Source: Acidobacteriota bacterium
GTDB lineage: Bacteria > Acidobacteriota > Terriglobia > Terriglobales > Acidobacteriaceae
DNA: 64,000 nt
Reading direction: 5' to 3'
NCBI GenBank assembly: GCA_021792135.1
Contig: JAJYVF010000027.1
Location: 1 to 64,000, forward strand
Both the position numbers and the translations under genes were made by a program. The notes below the pieces were generated by a model, which saw only the letters and a list, made by a program, of their open reading frames with translations, ran no database searches and was not told where the DNA came from. Below are positions 1 through 9,256 of the stretch, in pieces (positions within the stretch are counted from its first letter, which is position 1; the number at the start of each line of letters is the position of its first letter).

Positions 1-235
1 GGGTGTGCAGTTGCCGCTCATAGCTGCCGGCCCGCGTATCCTGCCGAGCTTCTGTCCCTTCGTACCGCTTCGCTCCGCACAGCTGGTCCGCTTCCGCATC
101 CAGCAGCGCGTTCAGCGTCTCTTCCACTGTGGCTCGCACCACCTGATCCAGGTGAGCCTGAATCCTGCCTTCGTCGATCTGTACCACCGATCCCCGGCCC
201 TTGCTGTCGTTTCCTGCCGCTCCGGTTGGCTCCAT
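1..235 (-). CDS. IS256-family transposase, N-terminal part (cut by window edge)
   Basis: Reading the minus strand from the ATG at 235 gives about 78 residues that continue past base 1. The segment VEETLNALLDAEADQLCGA followed by KRYE, a run of charged residues and DTRAGSYER is characteristic of the start of IS256-family (Mutator-like) transposases, which cut and paste their own insertion sequence with a DDE nuclease. The catalytic domain would lie outside the window, so intactness cannot be judged. Only the upstream flank of the element is visible, so the terminal inverted repeat cannot be paired. Confidence 0.85.
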   Translation of the reverse strand, partial: MEPTGAAGNDSKGRGSVVQIDEGRIQAHLDQVVRATVEETLNALLDAEADQLCGAKRYEGTEARQDTRAGSYERQLHT

Positions 236-320
236 CTTCCGTCCCCTGAAGGTCTTGCTCCTCCTGCTTGTACAGCCTTCCAGAGCCGGGCTCAAACCCA
301 AATGTGCGAAATTTAGCCTA
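1..320. mobile_element. End of an IS256-family insertion sequence (boundary approximate)
   Basis: The transposase start at 235 and the non-coding stretch after it imply that one end of an insertion sequence lies somewhere between about 236 and 330. The exact terminal repeat and target duplication cannot be fixed because the other end is outside the window. The boundary given is a guess. Confidence 0.4.
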
Positions 321-492
321 CGTTATCGGCAGGTATGAGGAGCATGAACCAGAAAGTACAGAACAGATTACAATCCCTGTGCCTGAAATGATCCCTGCGA
401 CTGCGGGCGAAGGAGTGTCCTGAAAATCTGGTCTTGCTGCTGCGAAGCGCGCTGAAGACTCAGATTGTCGGCCTCGGCGAAGACAAAAAATC

Positions 493-2058
493 CTACTTCT
501 TCTCCTCGTGGTACTCCTGCTCGGTATTGATCTGCCAGAGCGCCTGCTTGTCGATTTGCCCGGCCACGATCTGATCCACCGCGGTCATGGCCGTCAGCAT
601 GGAGTGGTCCTGGTTGTTGTATTTGTGCATGCCGTTGCGCCCGACCAGGAACAGGTTCCGGAAGCGGTCCGTGTAGCGAACGATCTCGTCGAAGCGGTCG
701 TAGGTCCCGAAGTAGGCCGGGTAAGTCTTCGGCACCCGGACGACGTGCGTATCGTGGACATCGGAGGCCCGCAGGATCCCGATCTTTTCGACCTCGGAGA
801 CGGCGAAGCGGGCGATCTCCGCGTCCGCCTTGCGCCAGAGTTCGTCGGTTTCGTAGCAGAAATACTCGAGACCGATCCACACCTTGCCGGCATCGGCGAC
901 CATGTATGGGCTCCAGTTATTGAAGATCTGGAGCCGCCCGACCAGCACATCCGGTTCCTGAATGTAGATCCAGGTATCCTTTAGCGGACTGCCATCGGGT
1001 TCAGTCACCGCCAGCCGGTCGACCAGCAGCCCGACGGTGATGAAGTCGCGGTAGATCAGGCCGTCGGCAATCGCGCGGACTTCTTCGGGCACCTCCACAT
1101 TCAGGCTGCGCACCAGCTCGCGAACGGGCATGGTCGAGAAGACGCAATCGGCCTCGAGCGTGTGCGTGGTGCCCTGGGGATCGGTAGCTTCGACCGCGAC
1201 GACGCGTTCGCCCTCCACATGAAGACGGCAGGCGCGCCAGCCCATCCGGACCTCCCCGCCTTTCGTCGCAACCAGATCGGCGACATATTCCCAGAGCTGG
1301 CCAGGACCATATTTCGGATACAGAAAGCGCTCGATCAGCGAGGTTTCCGTATCCTTTTGGGTGATTCCCGAGGACTGTTTCCGGGAAAAGGTCTTTTTCA
1401 GAAAATGGGCGATCGCCGTCCGCAGCGAGAGCCCCTTGATGCGCTGTGCACCCCACTCAGCGCTGATCTGATTGCAGGGAACGCCCCAGACCTTCTCGGT
1501 ATAGGACTTGAAAAACGTCAGGTACAGTTCGCGGCCGAAGCGGTTGATGAGAAAGTCTTCCAGTGTCTTCTCGTCGCGCCGCGGAAAGATCCTGGATCGG
1601 ATGTAGCTGAATCCGATCCTGACCATGCGCCGGAAGCCAAGCTGGCGGATGGTCTGGCCGTTCAATGCCAGCGGGTAATCGAAGAAGCTGCGCAGGAAGT
1701 AGATACGGCTCTTGCGGGGGCGCACCAGCATCACCAGGTCCGGATCGGAGGCCGCGTCGGTTCCCGCAGATATCAGGCGTTCCTGGTTCCGGTAACGGAT
1801 GGCGTGCCGGCCGGAGCCATTCTCCGTGGAGGCGATGGGCATCAGTCCCGCCCACCAGTCCATCACGCGATCCGACTTGGAAAAGAAGCGGTGGCCGCCG
1901 ATATCCATCCGGTTGCCGTTGTGGCGGATGGTGCAGGAGATGCCGCCGATCCGCTCGGTGGCTTCCAGAACGACAGGCCGGACGTCGGAGCGGCGGAGGA
2001 GTTCCAGTGCGGCGGTCAGACCGGCGGGTCCGGCTCCGATAATGACAGCGGTCTTCAT
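493..2058 (-). CDS. NAD(P)/FAD-dependent oxidoreductase (amine-oxidase / UDP-galactopyranose mutase-like)
   Basis: This 521-residue flavoprotein opens with a Rossmann dinucleotide-binding motif ([16 protein letters not shown], about residues 6-21), followed by a conserved E-x6-GG in the usual second position. It ends with the FAD-contact segment [18 protein letters not shown]. That combination is seen in the NAD(P)-binding Rossmann-like flavoproteins related to UDP-galactopyranose mutase and protoporphyrinogen oxidase. Relatives often sit with surface-polysaccharide genes, but the substrate cannot be read from sequence. No signal peptide is visible, so it is probably cytosolic. The upstream region is short and has no strong ribosome-binding site. 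It stands alone between the insertion sequence and a small membrane protein gene. Confidence 0.8.
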   Translation of the reverse strand: MKTAVIIGAGPAGLTAALELLRRSDVRPVVLEATERIGGISCTIRHNGNRMDIGGHRFFSKSDRVMDWWAGLMPIASTENGSGRHAIRYRNQERLISAGTDAASDPDLVMLVRPRKSRIYFLRSFFDYPLALNGQTIRQLGFRRMVRIGFSYIRSRIFPRRDEKTLEDFLINRFGRELYLTFFKSYTEKVWGVPCNQISAEWGAQRIKGLSLRTAIAHFLKKTFSRKQSSGITQKDTETSLIERFLYPKYGPGQLWEYVADLVATKGGEVRMGWRACRLHVEGERVVAVEATDPQGTTHTLEADCVFSTMPVRELVRSLNVEVPEEVRAIADGLIYRDFITVGLLVDRLAVTEPDGSPLKDTWIYIQEPDVLVGRLQIFNNWSPYMVADAGKVWIGLEYFCYETDELWRKADAEIARFAVSEVEKIGILRASDVHDTHVVRVPKTYPAYFGTYDRFDEIVRYTDRFRNLFLVGRNGMHKYNNQDHSMLTAMTAVDQIVAGQIDKQALWQINTEQEYHEEKK

Positions 2059-2315
2059 GCGACGGGGGAACCGTCAGGGCATCTCTGGCGGCTTGAACTC
2101 TTCATCCTTCCTTCGAGTGTTACACGGGAGCAGGCACAACCGAAATACCAGCCGCAACCTTCGTTCCGGAGTTCGCTGGTCCTCGGCCGGATCGCTGCGC
2201 AAAGGGCCGGAAACGGCGGGGTGGAAGCGCGGCGCGAGGAACTGACCCGCAAGCCGGCGACGGTATAGTCACGGATCGCGCCAGGAGAGGTAGGCGGGGG
2301 AGCGGTGAAAGAGCC

Positions 2316-2573
2316 TCATCGATCCAGCAGGATGGCTGCGACGGTGAGCCGGTACATGTGGAGGAGTGTCGCCGACCAGAGGACGAACAGCCCGGCGGCG
2401 GCCGCCCAGTACTCGGGTGAGCCTGCATGGGACGTGAGAACCAGGGAAAAGGAAATGGTGCGTACAGATGCTCCGAAGGCGGTCGCGAGGAAGCATGCAC
2501 AGCAGAAAATAATCGAACGGGTTGAGAGTTGGAGGCGGTGGGGGACAATCGCCTGATCCGCGGGAACCGGCAT
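2316..2573 (-). CDS. Small membrane protein of unknown function (85 aa)
   Basis: The ATG at 2573 is preceded by a strong AGGAGG ribosome-binding site with good spacing, which selects this start over longer upstream frames. The 85-residue product has two likely membrane segments, about residues 20-45 and 57-82. The second is rich in Ala, Leu and Trp and is followed by a short basic tail. No known family was recognised. Support comes from the ribosome-binding site, the hydrophobicity pattern and the absence of a better frame here. Confidence 0.6.
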   Translation of the reverse strand: MPVPADQAIVPHRLQLSTRSIIFCCACFLATAFGASVRTISFSLVLTSHAGSPEYWAAAAGLFVLWSATLLHMYRLTVAAILLDR

Positions 2574-2713
2574 GGCTCCTCCTGGGAACGGAGTGCACGG
2601 GCCCTCGAAACGACAGAAGAAACTTAACCCTTCCGGGCAGCGGGCTAGGCCAGATGGCGTAAACTCGCGTTCCGTCCAGAGCGAACAATAGCACCTCCGC
2701 AACGGTTATCAAG

Positions 2714-2821
2714 TCACAGGAGGATGTACGCGGAAAGTACTACCAGGATGGTGCTAATCCGCAGGAATCGGGGCGCGCTCCGGGGGCAGACCGAACGTCC
2801 CTGTTCTGCCTCAGCTTCCAT
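2714..2821 (-). CDS. Possible 35-residue single-pass membrane peptide
   Basis: A short frame from the ATG at 2821 ends in an Arg-containing stretch followed by a hydrophobic helix (FLRISTILVVLSAYILL), typical of tiny single-pass membrane peptides. No convincing ribosome-binding site precedes it. It lies between the aldo/keto reductase and the 85-residue membrane protein, both on the same strand. It may be chance. Confidence 0.25.
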   Translation of the reverse strand: MEAEAEQGRSVCPRSAPRFLRISTILVVLSAYILL

Positions 2822-2864
2822 CTGCGGGCGGGGCGCGGCGAAACGGTCCTGGGGGCTCGGCACG

Positions 2865-2894
2865 GCGGCGGGGAGAAAGATTCCTCCCCGCCGC
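2865..2894 (-). terminator. Strong hairpin after the aldo/keto reductase
   Basis: An 11-bp GC-rich perfect stem (2865-2875 with 2884-2894) and an 8-base loop begin 7 bases past the stop codon of the aldo/keto reductase on the minus strand. No T-run follows, so it may stop transcription only weakly or may protect the 3' end. Confidence 0.5.
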
Positions 2895-2900
2895 GGAGAG

Positions 2901-3809
2901 CTAGCGCAGACTGGCGGGCGGGGCCTCGAAGGCCAGAAGCTGCCGGAAGGCTTCGTCGGGGAGGCGAAGCGAGGCGGCAGCGACGTTTTCCTCGACATGC
3001 TGCGGCGAAGACGTGCCGGGGATGGGCAGCATGACCGGGGAGCGGCGCAGCAGCCAGGCGAGGGCCACCTGGAGGGGCGTGGCGTGGACTTCTCCGGCGA
3101 TCTTCTCCAGCAGGTCGTGAGCCGCGCGCACCTGGCCCAGCGGGGCCCAGGGGATGAAGGCGATGCCGTTGTTCTCGCAGTGGTTGAGGAGGTAATCCCA
3201 CTCGCGGTCGGCGAAGCTGTAGCGGTTCTGGACGGAGACGATGGGGGTGATTTTGCGGGCGCGCTCCAGGTGTTCGAGGGTGACGTTGGAGAGAGCGACG
3301 TGGCGGATCTTGCCCTGCTGCTGAAGGCGGGCCAGGGTCTGCATGGAGGCGTCGAAGGAGACGGCCGGATCGGGGACGTGAAGCTGGTAGACGTCGATGC
3401 GATCCAGGCGCAGACGGCGGAGACTGCCGTGGACGGCCTCCTCGAGGTGTCTGGGGCTGGCGTTGTGGATCCACTGGGCCGGGCCGACGCGCTCCCATCC
3501 GCCCTTGGTGGCGATCACGAGGTCTTTGGGGTAGGGGTGGAGGGCTTCGGCGATGAGCTCTTCCGAAACGTTGGGGCCGTAAGAGTCGGCCGTGTCCATA
3601 AAGTTGACGCCCAGTTCGACGGCGCGGCGCAGGGTGCGGATGGCGGCGTCGTGATTGGCAGGTGGTCCCCAGATCCCCTTGCCGGTGATGCGCATGGCTC
3701 CGTAGCCGAGGCGGTGAACGGTGAGGTCGCCGAGGTTGACGGTTCCCGCCGCGGCGGCGCTGGACGTGATGGCGGAGGCGAGCGGGGCGCTGGTGACGGG
3801 CTGGTTCAT
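2901..3809 (-). CDS. Aldo/keto reductase
   Basis: A 302-residue NADPH-dependent oxidoreductase of the aldo/keto reductase (TIM barrel) family. The catalytic tetrad is visible: Asp and Tyr in FMDTADSYG, Lys in VIATKGGW and His in YQLHVPDP. The cofactor-binding end is also typical, with LPIPGTSSPQHVEEN. The start is set at 3809, where a GGGAGA ribosome-binding site precedes the ATG; the frame stays open further upstream but reads as low-complexity spacer. It is divergent from the GrlR-like gene, with a 178-base shared upstream region. Substrate unknown. A second aldo/keto reductase of a different subgroup lies at 32036-33085. Confidence 0.9.
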   Translation of the reverse strand: MNQPVTSAPLASAITSSAAAAGTVNLGDLTVHRLGYGAMRITGKGIWGPPANHDAAIRTLRRAVELGVNFMDTADSYGPNVSEELIAEALHPYPKDLVIATKGGWERVGPAQWIHNASPRHLEEAVHGSLRRLRLDRIDVYQLHVPDPAVSFDASMQTLARLQQQGKIRHVALSNVTLEHLERARKITPIVSVQNRYSFADREWDYLLNHCENNGIAFIPWAPLGQVRAAHDLLEKIAGEVHATPLQVALAWLLRRSPVMLPIPGTSSPQHVEENVAAASLRLPDEAFRQLLAFEAPPASLR

Positions 3810-3987
3810 GGATTCTCCCGATGGTGATTCGATGGGGCTGGGCGGCCTCCTGCCCCCCGGGGGCGATGAAGGCGGCGCAAGCTTCAGGATAGAAGGCTTT
3901 CGCCCAATCAAAAAGGTGCTGCCAACCCACCCCCGAAATTCGTATCTTAAATCGCCTGGGTTGCTGGCCCGGCGGGGAGGTCACGTC

Positions 3988-4350
3988 ATGGAAGGCTACT
4001 GGCTTACGCACTATGAGGCCGGCGCTGTGCACGGCGACGGGATCGCGATGCTGCAGGGTGGAGAATTGCTGGGAGGCGATCTGGAACATGCGTGGGCCGG
4101 CTCCTATGAGCAGGAAGGTTCGCGGGTGTATGCACGGATTCGTATCGTGCCCTTTGTTTCGCGGCTGGAAGAGGAACTGATGGCGCGGGAGAAGCCGCTG
4201 ATCGTTTCGCTGAAGGGATACTGTACGGAGCATTTCGCGCGGCTGGAAGGGCACCCCGATGAGCGGGCGGATCTGCCGTTCCGGATAACGATGCGGAAGT
4301 GCAAGGCCGCCCATGCGGGGGTGCATCAGCCCGAACGCAAGGCGGCCTGA
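3988..4350 (+). CDS. GrlR-like regulatory protein (120 aa)
   Basis: The ATG at 3988 follows a GGGGAGG ribosome-binding site; the frame upstream of it overlaps the aldo/keto reductase gene and is not protein-like. The product begins MEGYWLTHYEAG and has Gly-rich beta-strand segments (GDGIAMLQGGELLGGD) followed by W-x-GSYE. This is the pattern of the GrlR family, a small beta-barrel first described as the negative regulator of the LEE type III secretion system in enteropathogenic E. coli. The family is also found in bacteria without LEE, where its role is unclear. No secretion genes occur nearby. Family assignment is by motif memory. Confidence 0.65.
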   Translation: MEGYWLTHYEAGAVHGDGIAMLQGGELLGGDLEHAWAGSYEQEGSRVYARIRIVPFVSRLEEELMAREKPLIVSLKGYCTEHFARLEGHPDERADLPFRITMRKCKAAHAGVHQPERKAA

Positions 4351-4844
4351 GGGGCGGGGCACAAGCATCGAGACGACAAGCCTGCCCCGGCTCATGGCTG
4401 CATGTCCGTTGGTTCGTCGAGGCGGACCCGGCCTGAGCGAGGGTGGTGGCGAGGTTGTCAGAATGCCCGCAGAGCAGGTCGGATGCGGCGGCTCCCACGT
4501 AGCCGTGGCGGTGACGATGTGCTCATGGCCTGTTACGTCGCTCCGGAGAGCTGGGCGAGGGCTTTGGAGAGCCGCTTCGCTGCCAATCCGGATGGGTTTG
4601 CCTGGGAAGTGGCGTGGAATCTGGGCTTCAGCCTGATGGAGGATGGGAGGCTGCAGTTGCCGGACTGAGCCGTGCAGAGCCTTTTCGTCCGGATGCACAT
4701 CGAAATCGAAGTAAAATAAGCGTGATGCAGCGGCTTTTCCCCATCGGCACTCTTCTTTAGCGGCTCCTGCCGCTTCTTTCCGCTGTGCGTCTTTGTTTTC
4801 CTATTCCCAATTGCTGTTTGCCGGCCTTGCGCCGGGAGGATTCT
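4351..4844. other. Long gap before prfA with one doubtful short frame
   Basis: This 494-base stretch separates the GrlR-like gene from prfA. It contains one candidate short coding frame (4525-4668) and a small hairpin at 4759-4774 (6-bp stem, TCCT loop, pyrimidine-rich tail) that could be a weak terminator or part of the prfA leader. The last 60 bases are pyrimidine-rich. No RNA gene or clear promoter is seen. Confidence 0.5.
4525..4668 (+). CDS. Doubtful 47-residue protein
   Basis: The frame from the ATG at 4525 reads like a real protein in composition (MACYVAPESWARALE, later FAWEVAWNLGFSLMEDG), with balanced charge and aromatic residues and none of the Arg/Ala/Pro excess of shadow frames. 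There is no clear ribosome-binding site and no recognised family. It could be a remnant. Confidence 0.3.
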   Translation: MACYVAPESWARALESRFAANPDGFAWEVAWNLGFSLMEDGRLQLPD

Positions 4845-5921
4845 ATGTTCGAGCGCCTGGAACAGATTGAAACCCGTTACGAAGAGATGGGACGGCAGCT
4901 TGCCGATCCGGAAGTGCTGGGCGACCACGAAAAGTATCAGAAGATTGCGAGGCAGCATCGCGAGCTGGAAGCCGTCGTCGAGAAGTTCCGCGAGTACCGG
5001 CGGGTGAAGACGGGAATTGCCGATGCGCGCTCGATGCTGAGTGAGAGCGATGCGGAGATCCGCGCGATGGCGCAGGACGAGCTGGTGCAGCTCGAGGCGC
5101 AGGAGCCGAAGATCGAAGAAGATCTGAAGCTGCTGCTGCTGCCCAAAGACCCCAATGACGAAAAGAACGTGGTGCTGGAGATCCGCGCCGGCACCGGCGG
5201 CGATGAGGCTTCGCTGTTTGCGGCGGAGATCTTCAGGATGTACACGCGCTTTGCCGAGCAGCACCGGTGGAAGGTGGAAGTGCTGTCGTCGTCGGAATCC
5301 CCGGTGGGGGGACTTAAGGAAGTGATCGCCATCATCGAAGGCGACAAGGTGTATTCGCAGCTGAAGTACGAGAGCGGCGTGCACCGGGTGCAGCGGGTAC
5401 CCGCGACGGAAACGCAGGGGCGCGTGCATACCTCCGCGGTGACGGTAGCCGTGCTGCCCGAGGCCGAGGACGTCGACGTGAAGATCGAAGCAAAAGATAT
5501 TCGCATTGATACGTTTTGTTCGTCGGGGCCGGGCGGCCAGAGCGTGAACACGACGTATTCGGCGGTGCGCATCACGCATCTGCCCACGAATACCGTGGTC
5601 AGCTGCCAGGATGAAAAGTCGCAGATCAAGAACCGCGAGAAGGCCATGCGTGTGCTGCGGGCGCGGCTCTATGAGGTGGAAATGGAGAAGCAGCAGCAGG
5701 CATTGGCGAAGGAACGAAAGCAGCAGGTGGGGACGGGGGACCGGAGCGAGAAGATTCGCACCTACAACTTCCCGCAGAACCGGCTGACGGACCACCGCAT
5801 CGGCCTGACGATTCACCAGCTGGCCGAAATTATGGAAGGCAAGCTGCAGCCGGTGATTGATGCCCTGATCGCGCACTTCAATGCGGAACGGCTCAAAGCC
5901 GAGGCGGAGGCGGTGGCGTAA
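4845..5921 (+). CDS. prfA: Peptide chain release factor 1
   Basis: Release factor 1 recognises UAA and UAG in the ribosomal A site and triggers hydrolysis of peptidyl-tRNA. The 358-residue product has normal length. It carries the GGQ motif at residues 230-232 ([19 protein letters not shown]), whose Gln is methylated by PrmC, and the PAT tripeptide ([12 protein letters not shown]) that specifies RF1 rather than RF2. The start at 4845 is preceded by GGGAGGA. It is the first gene of a same-strand run with the GNAT gene and prmC, consistent with a translation-termination operon. Confidence 0.97.
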   Translation: MFERLEQIETRYEEMGRQLADPEVLGDHEKYQKIARQHRELEAVVEKFREYRRVKTGIADARSMLSESDAEIRAMAQDELVQLEAQEPKIEEDLKLLLLPKDPNDEKNVVLEIRAGTGGDEASLFAAEIFRMYTRFAEQHRWKVEVLSSSESPVGGLKEVIAIIEGDKVYSQLKYESGVHRVQRVPATETQGRVHTSAVTVAVLPEAEDVDVKIEAKDIRIDTFCSSGPGGQSVNTTYSAVRITHLPTNTVVSCQDEKSQIKNREKAMRVLRARLYEVEMEKQQQALAKERKQQVGTGDRSEKIRTYNFPQNRLTDHRIGLTIHQLAEIMEGKLQPVIDALIAHFNAERLKAEAEAVA

Positions 5922-5975
5922 GACAGCGGCCATCGCTCAGGCAGCACAGCAGCGGCGGTTGCGAATGGAAAGTGC

Positions 5976-6515
5976 ATGGTCACCTTGAGAAAGGCCGATC
6001 CGAGCGACGCAGAGGCCATCGCGCGGGTGCACGTGACGAGCTGGCGAGAGACCTACGCGGGGATCGTTCCCCGGGATCATCTGGATTCGCTGGACGTGGG
6101 AGCATGCACGGAGCGCTGGCGGGAGATTCTGCAGAGCCCGCACAGCACGACATTTGTAGCGGAGGATGAGGGTAAGGTCGTCGGCTTCGTTTCCGGTGGC
6201 GCCATGCGGCCTCCGGTGGCGAATTACGAGGGCGGAATTCTTGCGCTGTATCTGCTGCAGTCGCATCAGCGCCAAAGAGCCGGTTCGCAAATGGTCCAAC
6301 AGATAGCGCAGCATTTGTGCGCGCAGGGATTTCGGAGGCTGGCCGTCTGGGTGCTGGCCGAGAATCCCGCGTGCCGCTTTTACCGCCGGATGGGCGGAAT
6401 CCAGCTTCTGGAGCAGACCATTGAGATCGGCGGCCAGGCCCTGCCGGAGGTGGCCTTTGGCTGGCCGGATATCGGCATGCTGGCCGCTGCGCGCGGCGCC
6501 GAGAACGGCGGATGA
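5976..6515 (+). CDS. GNAT-family N-acetyltransferase
   Basis: A 179-residue acetyltransferase of the GCN5 fold. It begins with the usual beta-strand and DAEAIARVHVTSW helix, then TYAGIVP, and has the acetyl-CoA pyrophosphate loop in SHQRQRAGSQM (Q-x-x-G-x-x motif). It ends with the typical NPACRFYRRMGG segment. It transfers acetyl from acetyl-CoA to an unknown amine. It lies 54 bases after prfA, and its TGA overlaps the prmC ATG by 4 bases (ATGA), implying translational coupling with prmC. Whether it acts on the translation machinery is only suggested by position. Confidence 0.88.
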   Translation: MVTLRKADPSDAEAIARVHVTSWRETYAGIVPRDHLDSLDVGACTERWREILQSPHSTTFVAEDEGKVVGFVSGGAMRPPVANYEGGILALYLLQSHQRQRAGSQMVQQIAQHLCAQGFRRLAVWVLAENPACRFYRRMGGIQLLEQTIEIGGQALPEVAFGWPDIGMLAAARGAENGG

Positions 6516-7351
6516 CCGCCCTGGCCGGTCGCGAAGCGCTGGAGGTGGGGGCACGGCGATTGGCGCCCTCACCGCACGCGCGCCGCGATGCGGAGCTGCT
6601 GCTGATGCGGGTGCTTGGCCACGATCGGGCGTGGCTGCTGACCCATCCCGACGCATCGCTGAACCTGGCACAATCCCAGCAATTCGAGAGCTGGATCGAG
6701 CGCCGCGCACGGCACGAGCCGGTGCAGTACATCCTGGGCGAACAGGAATTCTACGGGCTCAGCTTCCGGGTAACGCCCGATGTGCTGATTCCTCGGCCCG
6801 AGACCGAGCATCTGGTCGAGGCTGTTCTGCAGCGGGTTCCCGCCGAGCGCAGGTTGCGGATTTGCGATGTGGGGACAGGATCGGGGGCCATTGCCGTCGT
6901 TTTGGCGCATGCGCTGCCCCAGGCGGAATTGACGGCGCTCGATCATTCCTGTGCAGCGCTCGCAGTTGCCGAAGAAAATGCGGAGCGGCATGGGGTGACA
7001 GGCCGGATTCGCTTTGTCGAGTCGGATCTTCTGGCCGCCGTACGCGGCGAGAGATTCGATGTCGTAGTCTCGAACCCGCCGTATGTTGCCGACAGCGAAA
7101 CCCTGGAGCCGCAGGTGCGGGACTACGAACCGCATGGTGCCTTGTTCGCCGGGGCGACCGGCCTTGAGGTGTATCGGCGGCTGATTCCCGAGGCGCGGGA
7201 AGCCCTCGACACAGGGGGCTGGCTGATCATGGAAATCGGCCACGGCCAGCGGGAAGGACTCGCCGGTTTGCTGGCGGACTGGGATGCGGTAGATTTTCTG
7301 CCGGACCTTCAGGGAATCCCCCGCGTTGCCACGGCGAGGCGTCGCAGCTGA
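6512..7351 (+). CDS. prmC: Peptide chain release factor N5-glutamine methyltransferase
   Basis: PrmC (HemK) methylates the Gln of the GGQ motif of release factors using S-adenosylmethionine. The 279-residue protein has the usual N-terminal helical release-factor-binding domain, the SAM-binding CDVGTGSGAIAVVLAHA segment, and the NPPY catalytic motif at residues 188-191 that clamps the target Gln side chain. The start overlaps the end of the GNAT gene. Its substrate, RF1, is encoded two genes upstream, so the enzyme and its target share a transcription unit. Confidence 0.95.
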   Translation: MTALAGREALEVGARRLAPSPHARRDAELLLMRVLGHDRAWLLTHPDASLNLAQSQQFESWIERRARHEPVQYILGEQEFYGLSFRVTPDVLIPRPETEHLVEAVLQRVPAERRLRICDVGTGSGAIAVVLAHALPQAELTALDHSCAALAVAEENAERHGVTGRIRFVESDLLAAVRGERFDVVVSNPPYVADSETLEPQVRDYEPHGALFAGATGLEVYRRLIPEAREALDTGGWLIMEIGHGQREGLAGLLADWDAVDFLPDLQGIPRVATARRRS

Positions 7352-7361
7352 GAATAGGTGC

Positions 7362-8630
7362 ATGAGTGCTCCTGCGCCTTTTGCCGAAACCCCCGTGGAA
7401 GTTCTGAACTTTGAGAAAAAACTGGACCGGCTGGCCGCGGTTGCTGTGCGCTCCGGGCTGGGCCTTGCCCCCGGGCAGGAACTGGTGATGACCGCCGGAA
7501 TTGACGGGCTGCCGCTGGCGCGGAAGATTACCGAACACGCCTATCAAGCCGGGGCTTCCCTGGTGACCACGCTCTTTACCGACGAGGAGTCGACGCTGGC
7601 GCGGTACCGGTACAGCGCGGACGCAGGATTCGACGCGGCGGCAGGCTGGCTGTATGAGGGCATGGCCGCAGCGTACAAGAGCGGGGCAGCGCGGCTCGCG
7701 ATTACCGGCGGCAACCCGGGACTGTTGTCCAGCGAAGATCCGGAGAAGGTCGGCCGGGCGAACCGGGCGATGTCGAAGGCGTACCGGCCGGCGCTGGAGC
7801 TGATTACGCGGCACGACATCAACTGGACGATTGTGGCGGCAGCGACGCCTTCGTGGGCCGCGGCGGTTTTTCCAAATGAGCCCGCCGAGCAGGCCCTGGG
7901 GAAGCTGTGGGATGCGATCTTTGCGGCGAGCCGCGCCGACCAGAGCGATCCGGTAGCGGCCTGGAAAAAGCATGACGACAAGCTGCACACGTGGGCCGAC
8001 CGCATGAATGCAAAGCGCTATGCGGCGCTGCATTTCAAGGGACCGGGAACGGATCTGAAAGTTGGGCTGGCCGACGATCATCTGTGGCTGGGCGGGGGGA
8101 CCAAAGCCGGGAACGGCCGCTACTGCATTCCCAACATGCCGACAGAGGAGGTCTTCACGACGCCGCACAAGGACCGGGTGGAGGGTACGGTGAGAAGTAC
8201 AAAGCCACTTTCTTACCAGGGCACGATGATTGAAGACATTGCAGTGCGGTTTGAGGGCGGGAAGATCGTCGAGGCGCATGCGGCGAAGGGCGAGCAGGTG
8301 CTGCGGAAGATGATCGAGACGGACGAGGGAGCGCGACGGCTGGGCGAGGTGTCGCTGGTGCCGCATTCGTCGCCGATCGCGGCCAGCGGGATGCTGTTCC
8401 TGAACACGCTTTTTGATGAGAATGCCGCGTGTCACATCGCGCTGGGGCAGGCCTACTCGAGCTGCCTCATCCATGGCGACAAGCTGTCGCCGGAGGAGCT
8501 GGCGGCGCGGGGTGCGAACGACAGCCTCATCCACGTGGACTGGATGATCGGGTCCAACCGGATCGATGTGGACGGGATTGCGGCGGCGGGGGCCGCGGAA
8601 CCGGTGATGCGGCAGGGAGAGTGGGTCTAA
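7362..8630 (+). CDS. M29-family aminopeptidase
   Basis: A 422-residue metallo-aminopeptidase related to AmpS/AmpT/PepS, which removes N-terminal residues from peptides in the cytosol using a two-metal centre. Visible family segments include NMPTEEVFTTPHKDRVEG, with metal-ligand Glu residues, VSLVPHSSPIAASG, HIALGQAYSSC, and the final HVDWMIGS, with the His-x-Asp ligand pair. The start at 7362 is 10 bases after the prmC stop; it is preceded only by a weak ATAGGTG. No signal peptide. It probably belongs to the prfA-prmC transcription unit. Confidence 0.92.
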   Translation: MSAPAPFAETPVEVLNFEKKLDRLAAVAVRSGLGLAPGQELVMTAGIDGLPLARKITEHAYQAGASLVTTLFTDEESTLARYRYSADAGFDAAAGWLYEGMAAAYKSGAARLAITGGNPGLLSSEDPEKVGRANRAMSKAYRPALELITRHDINWTIVAAATPSWAAAVFPNEPAEQALGKLWDAIFAASRADQSDPVAAWKKHDDKLHTWADRMNAKRYAALHFKGPGTDLKVGLADDHLWLGGGTKAGNGRYCIPNMPTEEVFTTPHKDRVEGTVRSTKPLSYQGTMIEDIAVRFEGGKIVEAHAAKGEQVLRKMIETDEGARRLGEVSLVPHSSPIAASGMLFLNTLFDENAACHIALGQAYSSCLIHGDKLSPEELAARGANDSLIHVDWMIGSNRIDVDGIAAAGAAEPVMRQGEWV

Positions 8631-8713
8631 GGGGGCAGCTTTTAGCGGATAGAAAAAGGATTGGGGCGTCTGTTACGGCGCCACTTTTCAGGGCAGATCG
8701 CGTTTGAAGGGGT

Positions 8714-9256
8714 ATGTCGATCCGTCGATTCGCCGTGCTGATCGCCCTCGCCTTCCTTTGGGTTCCCTTGTCGCGGGCCCAGAGTACCGACTGGATTCCG
8801 TCGGGTATGAATGCGCTGGCGGCGCATGCCACTTTCTCTACCGACTTCACCTTCGATAAGTCGATGCTGAACGCAATGGCCCAGAACGCGCCGGAGGACG
8901 AGCGGCGGATCATTGCCCAGCTGCGGAGTATCTCCGTACACAGCTTCCGGTATTCGGCGCAGGAGCTTTACGACGAGACGGCTCTGGACGCGGTGCGATC
9001 GCAGTTCGTGGGCAACGGGTGGCAGCATCTGGTGACGAAGCAGGGCAATCCGGACTCGCCGGACCCGGTGCGGACGGATCTGTGGGTGCGGCTGGCGCAT
9101 GCGGATGTACAGGGTGTGGTGCTGCTGGTGGCCAGCGAGCGCAATGTGAATCTGGTAGTAGTGGACGGGATGATCAGCCCTCTGGATCTGCTCCACCTGC
9201 GGGGACATTTCGGGATACCGCGGTTCAGCGGGGATCAGTTCGAGGGGCAGAAGTAA
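8714..9256 (+). CDS. DUF4252-type secreted protein
   Basis: A 180-residue protein with a cleavable signal peptide (RRFAVLIALAFLWVPLSRAQ). The mature part contains an L-R-SISVHSFRYS segment, then a helix leading to VRSQFVGNGWQHLV, and a final VVVDGMISPLDLLHLRG. This matches the layout of DUF4252 proteins common in Acidobacteria and Bacteroidetes, whose function is unknown. The start follows GAAGGGG. Its last 32 bases overlap the end of the convergent lnt gene. Confidence 0.7.
   Translation: MSIRRFAVLIALAFLWVPLSRAQSTDWIPSGMNALAAHATFSTDFTFDKSMLNAMAQNAPEDERRIIAQLRSISVHSFRYSAQELYDETALDAVRSQFVGNGWQHLVTKQGNPDSPDPVRTDLWVRLAHADVQGVVLLVASERNVNLVVVDGMISPLDLLHLRGHFGIPRFSGDQFEGQK

Noticed and set aside
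4533-5933. A 466-codon open frame opposite prfA
   Set aside because: His/Arg/Leu-rich shadow of prfA without family motifs.
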